In this document: piece after piece, positions 26,086 to 34,554 of the stretch
Layout: every line of letters begins with the position of its first letter
Position numbering within the stretch: the first letter of the stretch is position 1
DNA from: Anaerolineales bacterium
GTDB taxonomy: Bacteria; Chloroflexota; Anaerolineae; Anaerolineales; UBA11858
Direction: 5' to 3'
Assembly: GCA_028278545.1 (NCBI GenBank)
Contig: JANQED010000162.1
Span: 1 to 48,441, forward strand
Length of the DNA stretch: 48,441 nucleotides
Notes under the pieces: model-generated
Databases searched by the model: none
What the model was told of the DNA's origin: nothing
The model's input: only the letters and a program-made list of their open reading frames with translations
Made by a program: the position numbers and the translations under genes

Positions 26086-27534
26086 TTAACGCTCTCCACG
26101 CCGTTCTGCCAACACTTCGGAGATCACCTTCTCTGCTTCTTCCGGTAGGGGGGGCACCTCGTGCTCGGCGAGGATCTCTCTGGCTCGCTCGTTGGCGCGG
26201 GTGAACATGTCTTTGGAACCGGCTTCCCGCCAGATATCGTACTGGTTGCGGTCGTTGATCTTAGGTGCCCACTGCGCGCTGCGGAAGTTGTCCATGGTGT
26301 GGTCGTCAGCCAGGAAACCGGCCCCGGGTTCGACGCGCGCAATCGCCTCCAGAGCAAGAGTCTCTTTGTTGACGGGCAACCCACCCATCAGGAAACGAGT
26401 CATGCGGATGATCTCATCGGCGATGACCAACATCTCCATCGAAGAGGTTGATCCATATTCAATATAAGCCACATCGTGAACGAGCGTGATTCGGGATAAG
26501 AAAGCGTTCAAGATCGAGAAGGTGGCTTCCAATCCCGCCTGGGCATCGACAACCTTGCTGTCTGTAGCGCCGCCATAACCCCAGACCGGCAGATCATAGT
26601 AGCGGGCCAGCTCTGCCCAGGCGCCCATGCCCAGGCTCCAATCCGGGCTGCCGTAGCTTACGATGGTGGTCTTCATATCCAGAGCGGCGGTGTTCATGCC
26701 GTAGAGGAAGGGCGCGCCCGGTCGAACGAGTTGGGAGATGATCAGGCCCAGCAAGCATTCGGCATTGCCTAAGGCCACCGCGCCGGCAACCGTGATCGGC
26801 CCGCCGCCGCCGGTATTTGGGGAGGGGATATAGGCCGCCGGGATGCCCTTCTCGGCGCAAAAGATGTGTTTTTGCAGGGATTCCTCGATGATATACAGCG
26901 GCGAAATGGGTTCGGCATAGTGCAAAAGGATTGGCTTTTCACGCAGGGCTTGCTCACCACCCATCACTGCCACGGCGATGCGGTAGATATCTTCCATATC
27001 CTTGCGGTTTTGGGCGGTGTATACATTGGGCTTGACGGAACCGCGAATCATGCCAGTGAAAGCATGGATATATAGGTCATCGGTGGGCACGTCTGAAGGG
27101 TTGCCCATGGACATAATGAAGTCGATATTGTCCAGGGCGTCGCCCAGGCGGGCGATATCTTCAACATCTTGGGCAACCGCCCGGCGGCGCTCTCCGGTTT
27201 CTACATCTAATGTGAAGGTTGTGTCTGATCCCGGGCCGAAGAAGACTTTGCCCAACTCCAGGGGCATGGTCAGTTCTCCCAGCCGGTTGTGCATGGGGAT
27301 GCGCGAGGGGGCTTTGTCGATAGCATCGGTGACCAGGTTTTCTGGGATTTTGATGCGGCCGTTCGATTCCCAGGCGCCGGCTTCCAGCAGCAGTTCGCGG
27401 CCTTGGAGATCACCCATCTTCACACCGGTCTGGCTTAAGATCTCCAGGGTGGCATAATGCAGTTCGCGTACCTGCTCGTCGGAGACCATGCGAACCATTG
27501 GTTTTAGGGTTGGAATGGGAATTTGATCCATCAT
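26086..27534 (-). CDS. MttB-family (non-pyrrolysine) corrinoid methyltransferase, IclR-linked
   Basis: 482 residues from the ATG at 27534, with GGAG eight bases upstream; the adjacent ATG codon at 27531 is equivalent and a longer frame to 27597 lacks a ribosome site. Motifs: GPGSD, GATDSK, TLVHDVAY, DHTMDNFRSAQW and the C-terminal AEHEVPPLPEEA. It differs slightly from the main set (Thr-Leu-Val-His) but keeps the key histidine and aspartate. It lies between the IclR regulator and the AEC transporter on the minus strand, with short gaps on both sides. Confidence 0.94.
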   Translation of the reverse strand: MMDQIPIPTLKPMVRMVSDEQVRELHYATLEILSQTGVKMGDLQGRELLLEAGAWESNGRIKIPENLVTDAIDKAPSRIPMHNRLGELTMPLELGKVFFGPGSDTTFTLDVETGERRRAVAQDVEDIARLGDALDNIDFIMSMGNPSDVPTDDLYIHAFTGMIRGSVKPNVYTAQNRKDMEDIYRIAVAVMGGEQALREKPILLHYAEPISPLYIIEESLQKHIFCAEKGIPAAYIPSPNTGGGGPITVAGAVALGNAECLLGLIISQLVRPGAPFLYGMNTAALDMKTTIVSYGSPDWSLGMGAWAELARYYDLPVWGYGGATDSKVVDAQAGLEATFSILNAFLSRITLVHDVAYIEYGSTSSMEMLVIADEIIRMTRFLMGGLPVNKETLALEAIARVEPGAGFLADDHTMDNFRSAQWAPKINDRNQYDIWREAGSKDMFTRANERAREILAEHEVPPLPEEAEKVISEVLAERRGER

Positions 27535-27600
27535 TTGTTTTTCTCCATCAATTCTTTGTGAGTTGGTCGGTGATCGGTGGATAGCCAACGAAGGCATCGA

Positions 27601-28374
27601 CTATCCGAGATAACCAAGCTGCCTTGAGATCATTTGGGCGGCCTGTTTTAGCGGTAGGGTGTGTTCCTGAAGCATATCTGCATCCATTCGGTAGGTCGGG
27701 CCGGAGATGCTCAAAGCAGCTATGACTTCCCCGGTGTGATCGCGGATAGGCGCGGCGATGGCGACAAGACCTGTCTCGAATTCCTCGCTGGAGATGGCGT
27801 AGCCTTGCTCGCGCACCGTCGCTAGAGCGCTCTCCAGGAGGGCGGGATCGGTTATCGTGTACTGCGTATAGGCAGCAAGCGGCCGAGAAATGATCTCCTG
27901 ACGTTGCTCAGCATCTAAATGCGCCAGCAGCACTTTGCCGGTGGAGGTACTGTGGAAAGGGGTTCTGCGCCCAAGCTGACCGGCGTAGCGGATTGATTTC
28001 GGGCTGCGAATGCTCTCGATATTGATACATTCATTCCCGTCAAGAATAGAGATATTGATGGTCTCTTGGGTGATTTCTGCCAGGTGCCTGAGGTGTTCTT
28101 GGGCAGCTTGGCGCAGGTCCTGCCGCTCTAAGACCACCCCGGCCAGGTTGACCAGGCCTAGACCTAATCGATATTTGCCTGTTTCTACGCTCTTTTCGAC
28201 GAAGCCTTCTCGATGAAGCGCTGAGAGCAGGCGAGAGGTGGTGCTTTTGTGCAATCCGGTTTCTCTGCTGATCTGCATGACCCCAAGGTCGTTTTCCGAT
28301 TCGGTGAAGCAACGCAAAATCCGAGCGATTCGCTCAACAGTTTGGATCGTTCCGGTGGGTGGTTTCTCGGGCAT
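27601..28374 (-). CDS. IclR-family transcriptional regulator
   Basis: 257 residues from the ATG at 28374. The winged helix-turn-helix occupies the first ~75 residues (TVERIARILRCF, then GLHKSTTSRLLSAL). The IclR effector-binding domain follows (GQLGRRTPFHSTSTGKVLLA and the ISGPTYRM segment). Members sense aromatic or small organic acids and control breakdown operons. A longer frame to 28431 would read through its own operator, so the shorter start is chosen. TATAAT lies seven bases before this ATG, suggesting a leaderless mRNA. It leads the operon with the MttB and AEC genes and probably regulates it. Confidence 0.92.
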   Translation of the reverse strand: MPEKPPTGTIQTVERIARILRCFTESENDLGVMQISRETGLHKSTTSRLLSALHREGFVEKSVETGKYRLGLGLVNLAGVVLERQDLRQAAQEHLRHLAEITQETINISILDGNECINIESIRSPKSIRYAGQLGRRTPFHSTSTGKVLLAHLDAEQRQEIISRPLAAYTQYTITDPALLESALATVREQGYAISSEEFETGLVAIAAPIRDHTGEVIAALSISGPTYRMDADMLQEHTLPLKQAAQMISRQLGYLG

Positions 28375-28381
28375 GGGTTGA

Positions 28382-28430
28382 ATTATAGGGTGTTGCAAAT
28401 AGTGCAACGCTGTTTCATATATATGCAACA
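28382..28430 (-). promoter_or_regulatory. -10 box and likely IclR operator
   Basis: TATAAT on the minus strand (28382-28387) precedes the ATG by seven bases. Just upstream is GTTGCA-5-TGCAAC (28392-28408), a perfect inverted repeat, and a third half-site TGCAAC at 28424-28429, exactly 21 bases (two turns) from the second. This suits autoregulation by the IclR protein. Confidence 0.65.
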
Positions 28431-28576
28431 ATTATAGTGAACACACGCTTATGCGTCAAGCATCTTTGGTGCGGATTCTGCTGGTTGCGATGCTGTGTTT
28501 TGATGGATTCTGCGGCCAGCTTGCCTAACGCATTGCCCTTCAAGCGATTCCCCTGGACGTGGGCGCGGAGTAATCG

Positions 28577-28664
28577 GGACATACGATGTCATCAAGACAT
28601 CGTATGTCCAAATACAATCAGAAGTTCAACTTCTCGAAGAAGTTGAACTTCTGCCTAATTTTTT
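28577..28664. repeat. Tandem pair of perfect hairpins with nested palindromes
   Basis: Hairpin 1: a 14-pair stem (28577-28590 with 28596-28609), loop ATCAA. Hairpin 2: a 15-pair stem (28619-28633 with 28639-28653), loop TCGAA, followed by six T's (28659-28664). Each arm is itself an inverted repeat (GACAT/ATGTC and GAAGTT/AACTTC). The rest of the 28431-28724 gap shows no gene or promoter I can support. Confidence 0.8.
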
Positions 28665-28724
28665 CCGATCTAGGGTCGACCAATCTCCCACTGGTCGGAG
28701 GCCCTGCGAGAAAGTTTGTACGAA

Positions 28725-30995
28725 TTACTGCTTTTCCCTTACTGCTCTCAAGACCCGCTCAGGGGTAGCCGGGATTCTCCGAATGCGCACGCCAATGGCG
28801 CGCGATACCGCGTTGATCACTGCCGGGGTCGAAGCCAGCACGGCGGTTTCGCCCAGCCCTTTGGCGCCAAACGGCCCTTGAATCCCGGGCACTTCGATAA
28901 GGATCGTTTCCTTCTCTGGCATTTCCCTGATCATCGGGAGAATATAGTCCACGAATCCGGTGGTCATTTCTGGGATATATTCTTCATATAGTGCTGAGCC
29001 GATGCCCATCAAGATGGAGCCTTCGATTTGGCCTTCTGCCCCCGGTCGATTGATCACTCTCCCGGCATCGTGGGCAGCCACGAAGCGCGTCACCTGCACA
29101 CCGCCGGTTTGCAGGTCAACGACCACCTCAGCCAGATGAGCGCCAGTAGCAAAATGGGGGGTATACCGAGGGCGGGCCTGCTCCGGGAACATGGGCGAGG
29201 GATCAAAAGCCCCAAGCACTTTGCGCGATTTCCCCATCCGGTCCAACTCTTCAGCCACATTCGCCAGGGAGATCGACAATGAGGGGTGATACCTGTTCTC
29301 GATCTGCTCATTTGCAACCATTAGCTCAGTTGGGTCACAGTCCAGCATTTCGGCTGCACAGGCGGTGATCTCTAGTTTGAGGTTCTGAGCAGCCTGACAG
29401 ACGGCGTTGCCTACCCAATAGGTCGCCCGCGAGGCCCCCTGCACACCGCTGTCGGGGGTCAGTGCGGTGTCGGCGTTGACCATCTCTATCTGATCCCTGG
29501 AAACGCCCAACATCTCTGCCCCGAGCTGAGCCATGACCGTTTCGGTGCCCTGGCCGTAATCTGGGGCGGAGCAGTAGATGATGAAACGGCCTTCTCGGGA
29601 TAATTCGGCATGGGCTTTGATGCGCAGCGAGCCGGATTTCCCAAAGCGATACCACATCCCTGCGACGCCGACTGCTTTGCGATACGGTGTATTCCCCGAA
29701 GCTGTGTTGAACCGGATCGCCTCTTCCTGGAATTCCTGAAAGCGTGGTTGCAGGGCCTCTAGCACTTCTCTATACCCCAGGGATTCGGCGATTGGGTAAC
29801 CCAGAAACGTTTTCGACGACTGGTTGATCATGTTCTTCAACCGGAACTCTAGAGGGTCTTCACCAAGTTCCTGGATCAACTCGTCCAGCGAGCACTCCAA
29901 TGCAAATGTAGATTGCGGGGTACCGAATCCCCGGAACTGGCCGCACTTGGGCGCGTTGGTGTAAATGCTTTGGGCGCGGTTGTCCACAGCTTGCCATCGA
30001 TAAGCACCACCGCTGGCTACTATGGCATATTCAGGGATGTAATAGCCATCAGCGTCGTAGCCCCCCGTATTTTGATCAATGCGCACCTGCATGCCGGTCA
30101 GATGTCCGTCGCTGGTGGCGCCTATTTTATACTTTAGCTGATAGGGGTGGCGTTTGGGCGAGGCAGTGAATGATTCGCCCCGGGTGAAGACCAATAGAAC
30201 GGGCTTGCCCACCAGGTAAGCCATCAGTGCAGCGGCTAAATTTGGCCAGGGGTCTTGTCTACCGCCGAACGACCCCCCCATCGGAGAGGTGATGAAGCGC
30301 ACTTGCTCAAGGTCTAGCCGGAGCATTTCGGCGATCCACCCTTGTTGCCAATGCGGTTCGTGAGTGCTGCCGAAGACAGTGACCCGCCCACTCTTGTCAA
30401 CGTATCCCAAGGAGGATTCTCGCTCGAGAGCGCTGTGTTCCTGGAAAGCCGTCTGATACATCGCCTCGACGATTGCAGCCGAGTTAGCAAAAGCCTTCTC
30501 TAAGTCGCCATGCGCAACTTGATGGGTGTTAAGCACGTTGCCGCCCTCGTAAATTTTGGATGCGCTGTCGCTGATTGCCTCACCAGCATTGAAGGTGTGC
30601 GCCAGGGGTTCGTATTCAGTTAGGATGCCCCCCACCGCGACATGGGCTTCTTCTGGTGTCGAAGCGACGACCAGGGCCACCGGAGCGCCCTTCATTTTGA
30701 CGGTTTCTCCTACGGGTGTCAGTACAGGTTCATCCTGGCTGTAATTTGGGAATCCGTTGACACCAGGGATGTCGTCAGCCGTGATGATACGGATCACACC
30801 CGGCATTTGCGCGGTGGCTTGAGTATCTAAGGAGAGTAATCGGGCATGGTGGTGAGGGCTGCGCAAAACCTTGGCATAGAGCAAACCTGGCATGCCGATA
30901 TCTTCGACATACCGGGTCCGGCCAGTCACTTTGGCGCGTGCGTCAATGCGCAGCGTATTTCCACCGATGGGCCTTCGTTCGGTTGCGCTACTCAC
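28725..30995 (-). CDS. Molybdenum hydroxylase large subunit (xanthine dehydrogenase family), orphan
   Basis: 756 residues with the two molybdopterin-binding regions of the xanthine oxidase family. Recognisable segments are GKVTGRTRY-like KVTGRTRYVEDI near the N-terminus, GGSFGGRQDPWP, the FRGFGTPQSTFALE moly-site loop, and the C-terminal GAKGLGETAV with its active-site glutamate. It hydroxylates a heterocycle or aldehyde with water as oxygen source. Start is a GTG overlapping the upstream MttB stop by four bases (GTGA), so translation is coupled. No FAD or 2Fe-2S subunit lies beside it; it may borrow those at 43221-44587 or others. Confidence 0.93.
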   Translation of the reverse strand: MSSATERRPIGGNTLRIDARAKVTGRTRYVEDIGMPGLLYAKVLRSPHHHARLLSLDTQATAQMPGVIRIITADDIPGVNGFPNYSQDEPVLTPVGETVKMKGAPVALVVASTPEEAHVAVGGILTEYEPLAHTFNAGEAISDSASKIYEGGNVLNTHQVAHGDLEKAFANSAAIVEAMYQTAFQEHSALERESSLGYVDKSGRVTVFGSTHEPHWQQGWIAEMLRLDLEQVRFITSPMGGSFGGRQDPWPNLAAALMAYLVGKPVLLVFTRGESFTASPKRHPYQLKYKIGATSDGHLTGMQVRIDQNTGGYDADGYYIPEYAIVASGGAYRWQAVDNRAQSIYTNAPKCGQFRGFGTPQSTFALECSLDELIQELGEDPLEFRLKNMINQSSKTFLGYPIAESLGYREVLEALQPRFQEFQEEAIRFNTASGNTPYRKAVGVAGMWYRFGKSGSLRIKAHAELSREGRFIIYCSAPDYGQGTETVMAQLGAEMLGVSRDQIEMVNADTALTPDSGVQGASRATYWVGNAVCQAAQNLKLEITACAAEMLDCDPTELMVANEQIENRYHPSLSISLANVAEELDRMGKSRKVLGAFDPSPMFPEQARPRYTPHFATGAHLAEVVVDLQTGGVQVTRFVAAHDAGRVINRPGAEGQIEGSILMGIGSALYEEYIPEMTTGFVDYILPMIREMPEKETILIEVPGIQGPFGAKGLGETAVLASTPAVINAVSRAIGVRIRRIPATPERVLRAVREKQ

Positions 30996-32434
30996 CGGCC
31001 CGCCTGAGCAAGGATTTCCTGAACCTGGCGTTTCTTTTCAGGGTCTAATGGTTTAGGTTGGTGCTCTTTGATGATTTCCTTGACCCTTGATGTCAGGCGT
31101 TCGCCCAAGGTGGTGCCCCCCTCTTCGAGCCAGGTCGGGCGGATGCTGCGATCCAGCAGATTGGGGTACCAGAAATCCTTGAAGCGGTTCATGGTCTGCT
31201 GAGTGTTCAGGAAGTGGCCGCCCGGCCCGACCTGGTGGATTTCATCCAGCATCAGGGTGTCATCATTGATTTCGATGCCCTTCATGAGGTTATCTGTCAG
31301 GGCGATCAGCTCATCGGTCAGGACGATCATCTCAAAACTACAGGTCAGGCCGCTCTCCATATAGCCGACATCATGGATCAGGTTGGCGCCGCTGAATTTG
31401 GCCATCATCACCGATAGCAACGATTCCAGCGCGGCTTGTTCGTCCATCACCTTGGCATCGGTGCAGCCGGCGTATCCCCAGGTTGGGATGCCGTACCAGC
31501 GCCCCAGTTGCGCGATGGCTGATTTCGTCAGTTGGAACTCGGGTGAGGCGTAGCAGATTTGGGCGGCTTTCATGTCCATGTGATGCAAGCCTGCGCCGAA
31601 GATATAGGGCGCGCCCGGTTTTGTTAGTTGATGCACCACTAGGCTGCTGAAGATCTCGGCCACCGACATCGCTAGGCCGCTGGCCATGGTAATTGGCCCG
31701 GTGCCACCCATCAGGGGGGCTGGGGAATGCACCACCGGCAACTCATGTTTAGCCATCAGCATCAATTTGTCTATGGCGGTATCGGATTGCTGCAAGGGTG
31801 AACTCGGTTCGGAGTAGAGCAAGATGCTTTGCCGTTCTCGCAGCGCTTCGTGGCCGCCCGCGACGGCCGCAGCCATGTCTATGGCCCGTTGACAGCTATC
31901 CAGGTCGTTGGTGACGAAGACCAGGGGCTTGGTGGTGTGCTCCAGCATCAGGGCCATCTGGGTATCGTAGGCCAAATCTGTCTCAACATCAGTGGGAATG
32001 CCGATGGACATCACGAAATGGATATTTGGCAATGCGTCGCATAAGTGATAGCCGTTGATGAGGTCTTGTGTGACGAATTTGCGATGTTCGCCAGTTTCAT
32101 GATCCAGAAAATTGATGCAATCGGAGCCTGTACCAAAGTTGACTTTGCGGTCTTCAAGGAAAACGGCTGGCTCTCCATCACGATTGCACATGATCACCCT
32201 GCTGGGCGCCGAAGCAATGGCATCTTCTACCATCCGGGCGGGAAACTTGACCAGATTCCCATCGGAGACGAAGGCCCCCGCCTCTTTGAGAAGCTCCAGG
32301 GCGCTCTGGTGGTGAAATCTCACGCCTGTACGCCTGAGTACCTCAAGAGCTGCCAGATGAAGATAGCGCATTTGGCTCTCGGAAAGGATTGAAAATTGAG
32401 GCGTTTGGTAAACGATGGTGTTGACAGTGTTCAT
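30992..32434 (-). CDS. MttB-family (non-pyrrolysine) corrinoid methyltransferase coupled to molybdenum hydroxylase
   Basis: 480 residues from an ATG with GGAG at good spacing. Motifs: GTGSD, GCTDAK, NLIHDVGY and the C-terminal KEHQPKPLDPEK. The usual DHT of the C-terminal motif reads QQTMNRFKDFWYP here, a loss of the Asp-His pair seen in the other copies. It lies between a GntR regulator (22 bases upstream) and the molybdenum hydroxylase gene (4-base overlap). That arrangement suggests one compound is both demethylated and hydroxylated. Confidence 0.94.
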   Translation of the reverse strand: MNTVNTIVYQTPQFSILSESQMRYLHLAALEVLRRTGVRFHHQSALELLKEAGAFVSDGNLVKFPARMVEDAIASAPSRVIMCNRDGEPAVFLEDRKVNFGTGSDCINFLDHETGEHRKFVTQDLINGYHLCDALPNIHFVMSIGIPTDVETDLAYDTQMALMLEHTTKPLVFVTNDLDSCQRAIDMAAAVAGGHEALRERQSILLYSEPSSPLQQSDTAIDKLMLMAKHELPVVHSPAPLMGGTGPITMASGLAMSVAEIFSSLVVHQLTKPGAPYIFGAGLHHMDMKAAQICYASPEFQLTKSAIAQLGRWYGIPTWGYAGCTDAKVMDEQAALESLLSVMMAKFSGANLIHDVGYMESGLTCSFEMIVLTDELIALTDNLMKGIEINDDTLMLDEIHQVGPGGHFLNTQQTMNRFKDFWYPNLLDRSIRPTWLEEGGTTLGERLTSRVKEIIKEHQPKPLDPEKKRQVQEILAQAGR

Positions 32435-32456
32435 GGTGGTCTCCTTTTCTCTGACA

Positions 32457-33113
32457 TCACATCTCTAAATGCCATGCTGAGGCTTCAGTTTCCATAATCC
32501 GATCGAGCGAAATCTCAAAAGTGCCCTCGATATCATCGAGCAAAGCCTGCCGGGCGTCGGCCAAATCCCGATTTTGCAGCCCATCAAGGATGCGAGCATG
32601 GGTTTCCTGCATGGTTTTACCAGCATGACGGAGAACCATGAAGCGTGCCAGTCGGTCGAGCAAGTGCCCCAGTGTGCGGGCCAATTCCTGGTTGCCTGAG
32701 GCTGCGGCTAACTGGTAGTGGAAGCGGCGATTCTCTTCGGTGTAGCGATCGTAGGATTCCTCGTCGTCTCCAGTATACCCGACATGGACATCTCTCAACG
32801 CGGTAAGTTGCTCATCGGTGATGTGCGTTGCAGCGCGCTCGATAGCGGCCAGTTCGAGCATATTGCGCAGCTCGAACATATCATGCAGCTCTTTGAGGGT
32901 GATGCGCGTGATGAAATACCCCGATCTAGGCTTGATGGTTACTAATCCTTCCTGACTGAGCATTTGCAGTGCGTCGCGGACCGGGGTGACGCTGGTCTGA
33001 TAGTGGTCGGCCAATTCGTCAATATGTAATCGCTCCCCTGGTTTATGACGACCCATGATGATGGATCGGCGAATCTCTGTGTAGATGGTGCTCTTTGTGT
33101 TGGTTGTGGGCAT
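32457..33113 (-). CDS. GntR-family regulator with FCD effector domain
   Basis: 218 residues. The N-terminal GntR winged helix covers ~1-75 (IYTEIRRSIIMGRHKPGERL, then LSQEGLVTIKPRSGYF). An all-helical FCD domain at ~85-210 has the metal/ligand histidine segment ENRRFHYQLA. FadR-like regulators of this class respond to small carboxylates. It heads the operon with MttB and the molybdenum hydroxylase and is divergent from the PLP enzyme gene. It probably controls both, through the repeat pair at 33144-33174. Confidence 0.92.
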   Translation of the reverse strand: MPTTNTKSTIYTEIRRSIIMGRHKPGERLHIDELADHYQTSVTPVRDALQMLSQEGLVTIKPRSGYFITRITLKELHDMFELRNMLELAAIERAATHITDEQLTALRDVHVGYTGDDEESYDRYTEENRRFHYQLAAASGNQELARTLGHLLDRLARFMVLRHAGKTMQETHARILDGLQNRDLADARQALLDDIEGTFEISLDRIMETEASAWHLEM

Positions 33114-33143
33114 ATTCTTGCTGAAAGAGGGTACCCGAAGTAA

Positions 33144-33174
33144 AATATATCAATAATTATAACTGATATATCAA
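33144..33174. promoter_or_regulatory. Direct-repeat operator around the GntR -10 box
   Basis: ATATATCAA occurs at 33145-33153 and 33166-33174, exactly 21 bases apart. The second lies within a perfect palindrome TGATATATCA (33164-33173). A minus-strand TATAAT (33156-33161) sits between them, so binding would block the regulator's promoter. Confidence 0.55.
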
Positions 33175-33231
33175 GCGCCACACAACGTGTATCCAAAATC
33201 CGATCCCCAATTTCCAGATAGCGAGGACAAT

Positions 33232-34473
33232 ATGGACGAAAATCTCTTCTTCATGCGCGATCCCTGGGTTTACGACCCGGGAGCGGAACAGCCCCAACGC
33301 TCGGATGAAAACCTGGGATTCGACACCAGGGCGCTCCATGCCGGGTATCATCCGCTGCAAGACCTGGAGCAATTCCGCGCCTTCGTACCGCCGATTGTAC
33401 CCTCGATGACCTATCCTTATAAACGCTTTGAGCAAATCCCCTATCCGGTCTATGGGCGCACGAAGACGCCCACGGCGGCTCTGTTGGAAGAGCGGTTAGC
33501 GTCGCTGGAGGGCGGCGAAGCCTGCCTTACGGCTGCGTCGGGATCGCAGGCGCTGTTCAACCTGATCTTCAACCTTGCCCGGCCTGGGGACAATATCGTC
33601 ACCACCTTGAACACCTTTGGCGAAGGGTACAAGCAGGCTGCCACCATCTTCCCTGAACGATGTGGGATTGATTTCCGCTTCGTCAAGTATCCTGCTGACC
33701 CAGAGTCTTGGGATCAGCAGATCGACGATAAAACAAAACTGGTTTGGGTGGAAACCCCCAGCAACCCGACGCTCTTCGTCACCGACATTGCTTCTGTGGC
33801 TGATGTCGCGCACGCCCGCGGTGTGCCTTTGATGGTCGATAATACCACCGCCACCGCCGCCCTGCAAAAACCCATGGCGCTCGGCGTTGACATAATCTTG
33901 CTGTCGATCACCAAATTCCTGTCGGGAAACGCGACAGTGCTGGGTGGGGCTATTGTTGGCCCGGAGGCTTTGATCGAGGATGTGCGTTGGAATACCACCG
34001 AATTTGTCGGGGCCATCATGCAGCCCTTTGATTCGTGGTTGACGCTGCAATACCTGGAGACGCTGTCGATGCGCATGGCGCGGCACAGTCTCAACTCGCA
34101 GAAAATCGCTGAGTTTCTCGCTGATCACCCCAAAGTACAGCATGTCAATCACACCGGCCTGCCCAATCACCCTCAATTTACCCTGGCTCAAGAACAGATG
34201 GCAAGCCCCGGGGGGCTGATGTCCTTTGTGGTTTCGGGTGGCATGGCCGGTGCGGCAAAGGTGATGGATAGCTTCAAGCTGATCTGCCACGCAGTTACTT
34301 TCGGCACCAGCCGTTCCATCTGCATGCATCCAGCTACCATCACGCATGAACATATGACCCCAGCGGAACGCGTAGCTGCGGGCATCGCTGATGGACTCAT
34401 TCGGCTCTCGGTCGGCCTGGAAGACGTCGCTGACCTGATCGAGGATTTAGATCAGGCGCTGGCTCGAATATAA
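33232..34473 (+). CDS. PLP-dependent Cys/Met-metabolism enzyme (MetY/CGS family)
   Basis: 413 residues from the ATG at 33232 with GAGG upstream; a GTG at 33187 is a possible but weaker start. Fold-type I transsulfuration enzyme: YGRTKTPT, SGSQALFN, VDNTTATAALQKP, and the PLP lysine in LSITKFLSGN. The GNATVLGG segment is closest to O-acetylhomoserine sulfhydrylase-like members. The residue that normally stacks on PLP, a Tyr in LYGGTY of relatives, appears as Phe (NTFGEGY). Activity could be gamma-elimination or sulfide/thiol transfer; exact reaction is open. It is divergent from the GntR gene and probably co-regulated. Confidence 0.85.
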   Translation: MDENLFFMRDPWVYDPGAEQPQRSDENLGFDTRALHAGYHPLQDLEQFRAFVPPIVPSMTYPYKRFEQIPYPVYGRTKTPTAALLEERLASLEGGEACLTAASGSQALFNLIFNLARPGDNIVTTLNTFGEGYKQAATIFPERCGIDFRFVKYPADPESWDQQIDDKTKLVWVETPSNPTLFVTDIASVADVAHARGVPLMVDNTTATAALQKPMALGVDIILLSITKFLSGNATVLGGAIVGPEALIEDVRWNTTEFVGAIMQPFDSWLTLQYLETLSMRMARHSLNSQKIAEFLADHPKVQHVNHTGLPNHPQFTLAQEQMASPGGLMSFVVSGGMAGAAKVMDSFKLICHAVTFGTSRSICMHPATITHEHMTPAERVAAGIADGLIRLSVGLEDVADLIEDLDQALARI

Positions 34474-34499
34474 CCGCAATTCTCTGCCGTCGGGCCGAA

Positions 34500-34525
34500 G
34501 GGGTAGGATGAGCCAATCCTTCCCC
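34500..34525. terminator. Stem-loop between convergent genes
   Basis: GGGG-T-AGGAT pairs with ATCCT-T-CCCC around a six-base loop. It lies between the PLP enzyme and radical SAM genes that end toward each other, and probably serves both. Confidence 0.5.
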
Positions 34526-34554
34526 GGATGAAGAGCGGCCGAGAGGATGGTTTT

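Noticed and set aside
28577..28653. CRISPR array or transposon terminal repeats
   Set aside because: The two hairpins differ in sequence, have no spacers, and no cas or transposase gene is near.
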